Source: Patescibacteria group bacterium (GTDB taxonomy: Bacteria > Patescibacteria > Paceibacteria > UBA6257 > 2-01-FULL-56-20). Taken from it: 6,131 bases of DNA. The notes beneath the pieces were generated by a model. That model made no database searches. It saw nothing but the letters and a program-made list of their open reading frames with translations, and had not been told where the DNA came from. The DNA lies in contig JAMDBA010000065.1 in the NCBI GenBank assembly GCA_023484365.1, positions 1 to 6,131 of the forward strand. Direction: 5' to 3'. This document shows, in pieces, positions 1-6,009 of this stretch. A program made the translations under genes and the position numbers. How positions within the stretch are numbered: the first letter of the stretch is position 1; each line of letters opens with the position of its first letter.

Positions 1-354
1 GCCGTCGGAATTCTGGCTACCGATTACAGTTATGTTTTCGTTGTTAGCTAAATCGCTTACCGAACTGGTTGCCATTTTGCTAATTTCAGTTGAAGTAGAG
101 TAGAAAATTACTGCAGAGCCGCCGTTTGACGATTTAACAGTTATACTTTTGTCGTCAAAAGAAACAATCTGCCCGCTTGCAACCCCGCTGTTTGCCCCTC
201 CTCTGAAAATAACCCTTTGACCGTTTTGGCTCTGATAAGCCTGTCCGCCAGATAAATTTGATTTATTGCCGTAAGTAGAACCAATAAAATATCCGGCGAC
301 ACCAAAAACCAAAGCGACAACTATAGCGATAATAATAACTTGTATTTTTTTCAT
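1..354 (-). CDS. Membrane-anchored DUF5666-like protein, 3' end missing
   Basis: Open frame read by hand from ATG at 354 to the left window edge with no stop: 118 residues seen, C-terminus outside the window. Residues 1-3 (MKK) are followed by a hydrophobic segment (about 5-25), which looks like an uncleaved signal anchor, then a Gly/Ser/Asn/Gln-rich linker (30-57). From residue 61 (GQIVSFDDKSITVK) comes a beta-rich module ending with ITVIGSQNSDG. This module aligns by eye with residues 77-136 of the protein at 4308-4808: both have G-x-IV, a D/N-rich turn, a VI-x-x-S-S/T-T-x-I-x-K stretch and an I-V/T-V-I-G turn. The pattern resembles the DUF5666 (OB-fold-like) family. The function is unknown; the domain probably faces outward from the membrane. 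It lies 154 bp downstream of the permease gene on the same strand and could be the last operon gene or have its own promoter. No Shine-Dalgarno is seen. Confidence 0.8.
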   Translation of the reverse strand, partial: MKKIQVIIIAIVVALVFGVAGYFIGSTYGNKSNLSGGQAYQSQNGQRVIFRGGANSGVASGQIVSFDDKSITVKSSNGGSAVIFYSTSTEISKMATSSVSDLANNENITVIGSQNSDG

Positions 355-373
355 TTTAATAAAAAGATTTATT

Positions 374-389
374 TTAATTTATAAATTAA
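374..389. repeat. 16-bp perfect AT palindrome upstream of the left-edge gene
   Basis: TTAATTTATAAATTAA reads the same on both strands. On the minus strand it contains TATAAA, which could serve as a -10 box with a start about 15-20 bases before the ATG at 354, but no matching -35 is visible at the right distance. It could be an operator, a promoter core or simply AT-rich chance sequence. Confidence 0.4.
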
Positions 390-405
390 GCGACCTTTTT
401 CCTCC

Positions 406-462
406 CGCGCCTATATATCCTCACTTTGAACTTCAAAAGAAATTCAAAAATATATAGGCGCG
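406..462. repeat. Perfect 13-bp inverted repeat with 31-base loop
   Basis: The left arm CGCGCCTATATAT (406-418) is the exact reverse complement of the right arm ATATATAGGCGCG (450-462). The loop contains TTTGAA (425-430), TTCAAA (432-437) and a second TTCAAA (443-448); the first two form a palindrome around one base, and the two TTCAAA copies start 11 bp apart. In the minus-strand transcript the stem would form about 47 bases after the permease stop codon. The stem is followed by a purine-rich GGAGGAAAAAGG stretch rather than a U-run, so it is not a standard terminator. It may be a 3'-end stabilising hairpin, a processing site or a protein-binding site. Confidence 0.75.
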
Positions 463-508
463 AAAGTTAACCTCATTAAAACTACCGGCGTATTTTTTAA
501 AAAAAATT

Positions 509-1735
509 TTATTCATAACGCAATGCTTCTATCGGATTAAGGCTCGCCGCCTGACGGGCCGGATAATACCCGAAAATAATTCCTATGGCCGCCGAAACAC
601 CAAAAGCCAAAATAACCGCTACCCAAGAAACCTGCGTCGCGATGCCGGCAAACTGAGCAACTAAAACAGCTGTCAGCCAGCCGAAAACAACACCGATAAA
701 TCCGCCTATAAAAGTAAGAGCCGCTGATTCGGTCAGAAATTGCATGCTGATATCTTTCTTTTTCGCGCCGATTGCTTTTCGAAGGCCTATCTCCCTCGTC
801 CTTTCAGTGACGGTGGTAATCATCATATTCATAATGCCGATACCTCCGACAATTAAAGATATACCGGCAATCGCCGCCAAAAAAATGGTAAAAGTATTAG
901 TGACAGAAGAAGCAGTCGCAACAATATCGTTTTGATTCATAACACTAAAATCAGCCAGCTGAGGATCGCTGATATTATGGCGAGAAAGCAAAAGATTGGT
1001 TACTTGCTGCTGAACTAAAGCCATGGAATTTTGATCTTGCGCTTGAATATTTATTTGAGATACATAGGTATCTCCCTCCAAAAATCTTTGAGCGGTAGAA
1101 ATCGGGACAAAAATCATGTCGTCCTGGCTGCCAAAACCACCCCCTCCTTTCGCTTGATCTACGCCGACAACCGTAAAGTCAACATTATTGACCCTTATCA
1201 TCTGCCCGATAACATCGCTGCTGCTGGAATTAAAAAGGTCAGAAGCCGCTTGCGGTCCAAGAACCGCAACTTTATCAAAATTACTGACATTCTGATCTGT
1301 TATGAAAGAACCAATAGCTAATTGAACATTGCGCACCGAAGGATAAGAAGCAACCGTTCCAACCACTTCAACATTTGTATTCGTTCCCTTAGCCGTTATT
1401 TGATACCTATGATCTATTTCAGGAGCAATAGCCGAAACGAAAGAAACTTGGCTGGCAATAGCATCGGAATCCGCCTGCGTTAAAGTTTGAGCCGAGCCTC
1501 TGCCTTGACTTATTTGCATCCCAACCCCGCGCGCTGCGCCGGGAGTCACTATAATAAGATTTGAACCTATTGATTGGATGCTTGATTCTATTGAACCCTG
1601 AGCTCCCTGCCCGATTGAAACCATCGCGATAACCGAGCCGATCCCAATTATAATCCCCAGCATTGTTAAGCCGGTCCGAACTTTATTAACCGTAAGCGAA
1701 AAATAAGTTTCCTCTAATAAATCAGGCAGTTTCAT
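509..1735 (-). CDS. MacB/YknZ-type ABC transporter permease (FtsX-like)
   Basis: 408-residue membrane subunit of a MacB-type mechanotransmission ABC transporter. The N-terminal helix (about 22-42, in the typical TGLTMLGIIIGIGSVIAM context) leads into a long extracytoplasmic MacB-PCD-like domain (about 45-275). Three C-terminal helices follow (about 283-305, 338-360, 369-392). The cytoplasmic segment GGIGIMNMM...VTERTREIGLRKAIGA (297-324) and the final YPARQAASLNPIEALRYE (391-408) are family hallmarks, the former lying where the ATPase couples. Length matches stand-alone permeases such as Bacillus YknZ; classical MacB carries its ATPase fused at the N-terminus, here on a separate gene. The start (ATG 1735-1733) lies inside the end of the ATPase gene with a 14-bp overlap, suggesting translational coupling. 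It should act with the ATPase and the MacA-like adaptor; the substrate cannot be told from sequence. Confidence 0.93.
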   Translation of the reverse strand: MKLPDLLEETYFSLTVNKVRTGLTMLGIIIGIGSVIAMVSIGQGAQGSIESSIQSIGSNLIIVTPGAARGVGMQISQGRGSAQTLTQADSDAIASQVSFVSAIAPEIDHRYQITAKGTNTNVEVVGTVASYPSVRNVQLAIGSFITDQNVSNFDKVAVLGPQAASDLFNSSSSDVIGQMIRVNNVDFTVVGVDQAKGGGGFGSQDDMIFVPISTAQRFLEGDTYVSQINIQAQDQNSMALVQQQVTNLLLSRHNISDPQLADFSVMNQNDIVATASSVTNTFTIFLAAIAGISLIVGGIGIMNMMITTVTERTREIGLRKAIGAKKKDISMQFLTESAALTFIGGFIGVVFGWLTAVLVAQFAGIATQVSWVAVILAFGVSAAIGIIFGYYPARQAASLNPIEALRYE

Positions 1736-2441
1736 GATGGTGATTAACTAATCTTTTTTGGCTGTTTTTCTTATCGCTTAAAATAACGCCGTCCTGAAGA
1801 TGAATTATCCTGTCGGCGTGTTCGGCAACATAAAGCTCGTGAGTGATTAAAACTATCGTATGATTATTTTTTTGATTGAGTTCCTGGAAGGTTCCCAAAA
1901 CCACCTCGCCGGTTTTTGAATCAAGATTTCCCGTCGGTTCATCAGCAAGTATTATACTGGGATTATTAACAAGAGCCCGGGCGATAGCGACTCGCTGCAT
2001 TTGCCCTCCCGAAAGCTGATTGGAGAGGTGATCCCAACGATCTTCCGGTAATCCAGCTTTAGTTAAAGATTCCCTTGCCAGCTCATTTCGCCTTGAGTCC
2101 GAAATATCAGCGTAAATTAAAGGGAGTTTAACGTTTCTCAAAACCGTCGCCCTAGGCAATAAATTAAATGCCTGAAAAACGAAGCCGATTTTATTTTTGC
2201 GAATATCGGCTAAATCATCATCAGAAAGCTTAGAAACATCTTTCCCGTCAAGCTTATAAAGCCCGGATGTCGGATTATCAAGAGCTCCGATGATGTGCAT
2301 TAAAGTTGATTTACCCGAACCGGAAGCGCCCATAATAGCGACAAATTCCCCTTCTTTGATTTCAAAAGAAATATTTTTTAGAGCGACCGTTTCCACGTCT
2401 CCGTTCTTATAAATTTTAATTATATCTTTACACTCAATCAT
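1722..2441 (-). CDS. MacB/LolD/YknY-type ABC transporter ATP-binding protein
   Basis: 239 residues from the chosen ATG at 2441, which gives [15 protein letters not shown], the normal N-terminus of this family. An ATG seven codons upstream (2462) is in frame but adds an atypical MSPLVII and has no better ribosome site. All ATPase motifs are intact, numbered from the chosen start: Walker [10 protein letters not shown] (38-46), Q-loop VFQAFNLL (Q90), signature LSGGQMQR (143-150), Walker [14 protein letters not shown] (163-175) with catalytic Glu168, and H-loop His201 in LITHE. The A-F-N-L-L-P-x-x-T-V-x-x-N-V pattern after the Q-loop is typical of the MacB/LolD/FtsE group, which drives permeases with large periplasmic domains rather than a classical translocation pore. 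It is probably a cytoplasmic dimer bound to the permease encoded by the overlapping next gene. It ends in TGA; the C-terminal tail ([16 protein letters not shown]) is variable. Confidence 0.93.
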   Translation of the reverse strand: MIECKDIIKIYKNGDVETVALKNISFEIKEGEFVAIMGASGSGKSTLMHIIGALDNPTSGLYKLDGKDVSKLSDDDLADIRKNKIGFVFQAFNLLPRATVLRNVKLPLIYADISDSRRNELARESLTKAGLPEDRWDHLSNQLSGGQMQRVAIARALVNNPSIILADEPTGNLDSKTGEVVLGTFQELNQKNNHTIVLITHELYVAEHADRIIHLQDGVILSDKKNSQKRLVNHHHETA

Positions 2442-2489
2442 AATAATTACCAAAGGCGACATAACGCGGCAAAGCGCCGTCCGCCTTCT

Positions 2490-4304
2490 TTATAGACCAA
2501 AAGCCCTGAAATTTCCTCCTACACCGCCCCTTTGAGCTGAATTAGACGTCTGGGCCGATCCCGAAAAAGCGGCTGATTGCACGACCACTAAATCGCCTTC
2601 GTTTAAGCCGCTTAAAATTTCTGTTTCCGAATCATTGGCGTCGCCAATTTGAACTATTTTCCTTCCCGGCAAAGCGGAAGAAACAACCGTGTATTGTCCG
2701 TTTGCCCCGGCAGACAAAGAGCTCGTCGCCACATCCATCACCTCAACGTAATTGGTATTTCCAAGAGACTTTACCGCCGAGTTTGGAACCATTAAAACAT
2801 TTTGATCAACATTAGTAACCACCGCCGCATTAACGGTCATCCCGGGTTTTATACGGCTGTCTTGAGTTTCCAGCGCGATTTGAACTCCATAATTAACAAC
2901 CCCCTGGCTCACCGTGCCGATAGTATCTATTTCGGAGACGTCGCCCGCAATAGTAAGATCGGGAATCGCGTCAAAAGTCAAAGTTGCCTTATCGCCTATT
3001 TTTAATTTAGCGGCATCTACTTCGTTTAATGAAATATCGGCGATGCTTTTGCTGGTAATGATTGTCGCCACCGCCGATCCGGGCGAAGCCGGATCGCCAA
3101 CAATAACATCAATTTGGGCTATCGTACCGTCAAAAGGAGCGGTAATAGAATATTCCGCCAAAGTCTGTTGAGCATCAAGAAGAGCGTTCTGCGCCTGCTG
3201 AACAGAAAGCTGCGCCGATTGAATGGATAAAGGATCCGCTCCCGCCTGAAGCTCCTCTAAAGATTGAGTGCCAGCCATTATGCTGCTGCTGGCATTAGTT
3301 ATTGCGTCTTCATCACTTTGAATGGAATTTTCGGCGCTGAGCAAATCGTTTAGATGGTTGTTAACCGTGCCTATATAACTTTGAATATTATTTTCGTGAG
3401 TCGTAAGAATTGCCGGCGCTTTAGCTCCTTGAGTATTGGTTATCGCGCTATCGGCCATATCAAGCAGATTTTTCGTGTCTCTGGCGGCCGTTGATATCAA
3501 AACCGCGGTATTATAAGTTTCGCTAATCAGCGAATTTATAACTGTGCTGCTGGAATCTATACTGGCGCCGGTATAATCGCTTAAATTTTGATTGTAAGTT
3601 GTTAGGGCGGTCTGATAACTATTTATAGCGTCGTTTAAGATTTGATCCGCGTTAGAATTATAATTTTTTGAAAGATCATAATAAGCGTAAGCGTTCGGCT
3701 GGTTATTATTTATATTTGTTCCATATAAGATATTGCTTATACCGGTCATAACGCCCGGCAAGTCTATAAACGCGTTAGAAACAGAAGTGAATCCCCCGCT
3801 ATAATCTTTAATCAAAGCGTTTTGGGCGCTTTGCAAAGACTGCTGCGCTTGGGCAAGCGCGTTTTGAGCTTGGGTTATTGAAAGTTGAGTGGGCGGCTCT
3901 TCAAGTTTCGCCAAAGAAAGTTTGGCCGCCTCTAAATTAGCTTGCGCGTCGCGCACGGCTTTTTCGGCATCAGTGGGATCAAGCTTCATAATCAACTGAC
4001 CGGCTTTAACTTGTTGGCCTTGCGCTACGGCGATAGAAATAACGTTTCCTGAAACCTGCGGCTTAATATCAAGCTGAGTGGACATGGAAATTTGACCGCT
4101 GGCAGAAACAGAAGAAATCAAAGTCCCGGTTTGAGCTTGCGCCAAAACATATTGAGTTCCGGAATTTCCGGAAAACAACCCTCTCACACCGGCATAGCCG
4201 CCGTAAATTATCAAAATAGTAATTATCAAAGAAATTATTTTGTGCTTCATCGCAAACAACCACACCGAAACCGCGCCCTTTTTAACGCGAGAAAATATTT
4301 TCAT
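2490..4304 (-). CDS. MacA/YknX-like (HlyD family) membrane fusion adaptor with large hairpin insertion
   Basis: 604 residues, far longer than the roughly 370-400 usual for MacA or YknX. Order: basic N-terminus and one membrane helix (about 22-40); first lipoyl half (70-110: SGQISMSTQLDIKPQVSGNV..VAQGQQVKAGQLIMKLDP); first coiled-coil arm (111-164, AQ-rich); an inserted Asn/Ser/Tyr-rich segment (about 165-348); second coiled-coil arm (349-383); second lipoyl half (384-411, YSITAPFDGTIAQIDVIVGDP); beta-barrel (about 420-500, with RIKPGMTVNAAV); membrane-proximal domain (about 500-580); and a Gly/Ser/Gln-rich tail. The two arms share similar Q-A-Q-N-A-L...AQQ-x-L sequence, so they look like two sides of one hairpin interrupted by the insert. 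The adaptor should link to the MacB-type permease encoded downstream. It starts 3 bp after the DUF5666-like stop codon. No lipobox Cys is seen. Confidence 0.92.
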   Translation of the reverse strand: MKIFSRVKKGAVSVWLFAMKHKIISLIITILIIYGGYAGVRGLFSGNSGTQYVLAQAQTGTLISSVSASGQISMSTQLDIKPQVSGNVISIAVAQGQQVKAGQLIMKLDPTDAEKAVRDAQANLEAAKLSLAKLEEPPTQLSITQAQNALAQAQQSLQSAQNALIKDYSGGFTSVSNAFIDLPGVMTGISNILYGTNINNNQPNAYAYYDLSKNYNSNADQILNDAINSYQTALTTYNQNLSDYTGASIDSSSTVINSLISETYNTAVLISTAARDTKNLLDMADSAITNTQGAKAPAILTTHENNIQSYIGTVNNHLNDLLSAENSIQSDEDAITNASSSIMAGTQSLEELQAGADPLSIQSAQLSVQQAQNALLDAQQTLAEYSITAPFDGTIAQIDVIVGDPASPGSAVATIITSKSIADISLNEVDAAKLKIGDKATLTFDAIPDLTIAGDVSEIDTIGTVSQGVVNYGVQIALETQDSRIKPGMTVNAAVVTNVDQNVLMVPNSAVKSLGNTNYVEVMDVATSSLSAGANGQYTVVSSALPGRKIVQIGDANDSETEILSGLNEGDLVVVQSAAFSGSAQTSNSAQRGGVGGNFRAFGL

Positions 4305-4307
4305 ATA

Positions 4308-4808
4308 TTATTTTTGATTTATATACACTGGCGGCTGCGACATCGGGCCGCTTGAGGCATTCACTGACGGAAAAACCCTTATGAATCGCGCCTGGATTTG
4401 GCCGCTGGAATCCGGCTGGCCAATAACTATCACAAGATTACCCGGTTGGATATCGCTAATTTGAATATCGCTATTTAATTTCCTGATAGTCGTTGAGCTG
4501 GAAACCGCTATTACTTTTTCGTTATTGTCATTTCCTTTTATCGCCAAAGTGTTCCCGTTAACTTTCAAAACAATCCCGCCGTTGCCAAACGCATTCATAT
4601 TCAAACCGACGGGAGGCTGGCCGCCTATTGACTGCAGAAAGAATCCCGGCCGCGGCGATCCAAAGAACCGGCTGTAATTCTCCGCCCACTCATGATTAAA
4701 GTCCTCTTTTTTTTCTCCTACATAAAGGCCAAAACTAAAAACCAAGAGAAGTATAATTATGCTCCCAGCCGCAATCAGACCTATATTAAACCATTTATTT
4801 TTAGGCAT
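4308..4808 (-). CDS. Membrane-anchored DUF5666-like protein
   Basis: 166 residues from ATG 4808-4806, which overlaps the anti-sigma gene's stop by 8 bp (ATGCCTAA). A longer in-frame start at 4850 is possible, but the shorter one gives a clean anchor: MPKNKWFN, then a helix at about 8-30. After a linker (31-76, Pro/Gly/Phe-rich) comes a beta-rich module (77-146): GGIVLKVNGNTLAIKG, VIAVSSSTTIRKL, SDIQPGNLVIVIGQPDSSGQIQARFIRVF. The G-x-V/I...N-G-N-T-L...S-S-T-T-I...I-x-P-G-N-x-V-x-V-x-G pattern fits DUF5666-like domains; no catalytic residues are evident. The C-terminus is Pro/Ser/Gln-rich. It sits between the likely anti-sigma and adaptor genes and is paralogous to the protein starting at 354, so a role in sensing or in the envelope complex is plausible but unproven. 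The segment encoding residues 79-90 is repeated exactly, inverted, at the right window edge. Confidence 0.85.
   Translation of the reverse strand: MPKNKWFNIGLIAAGSIIILLLVFSFGLYVGEKKEDFNHEWAENYSRFFGSPRPGFFLQSIGGQPPVGLNMNAFGNGGIVLKVNGNTLAIKGNDNNEKVIAVSSSTTIRKLNSDIQISDIQPGNLVIVIGQPDSSGQIQARFIRVFPSVNASSGPMSQPPVYINQK
4539..4574 (-). repeat. 36-bp segment repeated in inverted orientation at 6096-6131
   Basis: The minus strand here, beginning ATTGTTTTGAAAGTTAACGG, is identical over 36 bases to the plus strand at 6096-6131, including third codon positions. With one mismatch the match extends five bases to 4579 (6091), then stops. It encodes IVLKVNGNTLAI of the DUF5666-like domain. The other end of the match is cut by the window edge, so the repeat may be longer. 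Confidence 0.9.
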
Positions 4809-5226
4809 GTTTAAAATAATTATGTTTAAGCTGCTCAAACTTTCTGACATTCGTTATCGCTAAAGCCGCAAATATTATCAGCGCCGAAACGCTTAAAATC
4901 ATATAGACCAAAGGCAAGACCGGCAGAGACTCTGCCAAAGACAAAGAGAAATCCTGCCAATTGGCGACCATTGATTGAAAATCGGAAAACAGCAGTGATA
5001 AAATTTGCGCAGCCCCGCTACGATAGAATTCCCCAACCGCGAAAGACGACGAGAAATACAACAACGAAACAGATATCGCGGAAAGAGCAGAATAAAACGT
5101 CGCGCGCCAAAGATCCGCCCGCCGCTCTTTTTCTTTAATATTGGAAAGAATACGCTCCGAAAGCCCTTCCGGAGCGTCTAGGTTAATTTTTGAAATTAAT
5201 TTTCCTAAGCGTTTAAGATCATCCAT
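4801..5226 (-). CDS. Two-helix membrane protein, probable anti-sigma factor
   Basis: 141 residues. The N-terminal 40 residues are charged and probably cytoplasmic (MDDLKRLGKLISKINLDAPE, then SERILSNIKEKERRADL), with the P-x-x-L-x-x-R-I-L-x-x-I pattern often seen at the front of ECF anti-sigma proteins. Two hydrophobic helices follow (about 41-64 and 102-124), separated by a 37-residue loop (FYRSGAAQILSLLF...NWQDFSLSLAES) likely outside the membrane, and a short basic tail ends in HNYFKHA. There is no H-x3-C-x2-C zinc anti-sigma motif and no Cys at all, so the assignment rests on position (17 bp behind the sigma gene, overlapping the next gene by 8 bp), size and topology. It would hold the sigma factor at the membrane until a signal arrives. 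It could instead be an unrelated membrane protein of the operon. Confidence 0.7.
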   Translation of the reverse strand: MDDLKRLGKLISKINLDAPEGLSERILSNIKEKERRADLWRATFYSALSAISVSLLYFSSSFAVGEFYRSGAAQILSLLFSDFQSMVANWQDFSLSLAESLPVLPLVYMILSVSALIIFAALAITNVRKFEQLKHNYFKHA

Positions 5227-5243
5227 TAGCCGTTAAATACGGA

Positions 5244-5867
5244 TCAACCTCTCTTTTTGGTGCGACGATTCAGTAAATCCGACTGAGCTGTTTCGGGATT
5301 GCGCTGAATAATTCCGGCCTTAAGCAAAGCCATCGCCCGGCGATAACGGCTTTTAACCGTATTTATTGACTCGCCGTTCAATTCGGCTATTTCCCGAAAA
5401 TTCAGCTGATCTTGATAATAATTAATGAGCGTTAAACGGTACTTAAGCGGCAAAAAAGAAAGGGCCTTTTTTGTTTCTTCCTGAATTTCTTTACGCTCAA
5501 ATATTTCCGAAGGGGTCGGGCCAGCATCGGGAATATCATATTCTTTTTCTTCTTCCCTTTTGTCTATATCGGAAAAATTTATTTCTTTTTTCTTCCTGAA
5601 AAAATCAATTACCGTATTGCGCGCGATCTTAAAAATCCAGACTTTAAATTTTTTGGTTAGATCAAATCTTTTTAAATTTTTCCAAACTTTTAAAAATGTT
5701 TCCTGGACTAAATCTTCTGCCTGCTCACGGTTTTTTACATATTGATAAATAAAATTATAAATAAAATTGGCATACCTCTCGGTTAAAACGCCGAATAATT
5801 CGCTTTCGCCAGAAAGATATTTTTTAATTATTTCTTCGTCTGTTGTTTTTTTAAAATCAGTTTCCAT
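5244..5867 (-). CDS. ECF-type RNA polymerase sigma-70 family factor
   Basis: 207 residues from ATG 5867-5865. An in-frame TTG at 5891 would add eight residues (MLIITAVK), but a TATAAT box lies between the two, so the ATG is preferred. Region 2 (about 10-93) shows FGVLTERYANFIYNFIYQYV, the AEDLVQETFLKVWKNL core-binding and -10 recognition helices, and FKVWIFKIARNTVIDFFRKKK. A charged linker (94-133, EEEKEY..PTPSEIFERKE) leads to region 4 (134-184): LSFLPLKYRLTLINYYQDQL, then the helix-turn-helix NFREIAELNGESINTVKSRYRRAMALLK, which recognises the -35. Regions 1 and 3 are absent, as in ECF factors. The C-terminal tail (NRRTKKRG) is basic. As first gene of the operon it may direct its own transcription, under control of the membrane protein encoded next. 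Confidence 0.93.
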   Translation of the reverse strand: METDFKKTTDEEIIKKYLSGESELFGVLTERYANFIYNFIYQYVKNREQAEDLVQETFLKVWKNLKRFDLTKKFKVWIFKIARNTVIDFFRKKKEINFSDIDKREEEKEYDIPDAGPTPSEIFERKEIQEETKKALSFLPLKYRLTLINYYQDQLNFREIAELNGESINTVKSRYRRAMALLKAGIIQRNPETAQSDLLNRRTKKRG

Positions 5868-5880
5868 TTTGACCGCCGTT

Positions 5881-5886
5881 ATTATA
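5881..5886 (-). promoter_or_regulatory. Candidate -10 box (TATAAT) for the sigma operon
   Basis: Minus strand reads GCTTATAATAACGGCGG before the ATG at 5867. The hexamer is a perfect TATAAT. A start 6-8 bases downstream would give a leader of only about 5-8 bases, so the mRNA may be nearly leaderless. No good TTGACA lies 16-18 bp upstream: GTTCAA at 5901-5906 gives a 14-bp spacer and TTGATC at 5913-5918 gives 26 bp. A GGCGG (5873-5877) lies at ribosome-site distance but may fall at or before the transcript start. Confidence 0.5.
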
Positions 5887-5979
5887 AGCAAGCTTAGCGG
5901 TTGAACTTATTTGATCAAGCCCGGTAGAGCTATTTATAGATTCTACTGAGCAAGCCCGGTAAAACTATTTATAGATTCC

Positions 5980-5995
5980 GCTGGATAAGACCAGC
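5980..5995. repeat. Short hairpin in repeat unit 3
   Basis: GCTGG (5980-5984) and CCAGC (5991-5995) are perfect inverted arms around a 6-base loop. The corresponding bases in units 1 and 2 do not pair as well. It is too weak for a terminator and has no T-run on either side. Confidence 0.4.
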
Positions 5996-6009
5996 AGAGC
6001 TATTTTGTA

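Larger units (their letters stand above)
355..508. other. Intergenic gap between permease gene and downstream DUF5666-like gene
   Basis: No coding frame was found in these 154 bp. The stretch holds, reading left to right, a 16-bp perfect AT palindrome (374-389), a pyrimidine-rich block (393-405), and a 13-bp perfect inverted repeat (406-418 with 450-462) around a 31-base loop that itself has TTTGAA/TTCAAA half-sites. An A/T homopolymer block (about 495-510) abuts the permease stop codon. No stem followed directly by a T-run was seen on the minus strand, so a classical Rho-independent terminator is not evident. Confidence 0.7.

Noticed and set aside
491..511. A/T homopolymer block at the permease stop as a terminator
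   Set aside because: On the minus strand the T-run is not preceded by a GC stem; the AAAAAA/TTTTTT symmetry alone is weak.
744..1321. Plus-strand open frames at 744-935 and 1031-1321
   Set aside because: They lie wholly inside the permease gene on the other strand, have no recognisable domain, and the permease is supported by clear family motifs throughout.
2467..2479. Hairpin CGGC-AAAGC-GCCG between adaptor and ATPase genes as terminator or attenuator
   Set aside because: Only four base pairs and no T-run on the minus strand; expected by chance in this GC-rich spot.
2802..3171. Plus-strand open frames at 2802-3005 and 2914-3171
   Set aside because: Both are antisense to the beta-barrel and lipoyl parts of the adaptor gene; low-complexity translations with no family features.
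4069..4355. Open frames at 4069-4263 (minus) and 4092-4355 (plus)
   Set aside because: Shadows of the adaptor N-terminus, which has a sound start, membrane helix and lipoyl motif.
4809..4850. Longer start for the DUF5666-like gene at 4850
   Set aside because: It would put 14 atypical residues before the signal anchor and overlap the previous gene by 50 bp; ATG 4808 gives the normal ATGCCTAA stop-start overlap.
5560..5745. Plus-strand open frame at 5560-5745
   Set aside because: Antisense to sigma region 2 and the linker; its Phe/Lys-rich translation mirrors the AT-rich coding strand.
5903..5908. GAACTT on the plus strand as an ECF-type -35 element (also at 428-433)
   Set aside because: No plausible ECF -10 sequence 16-17 bp downstream at either place, and no plus-strand gene follows.
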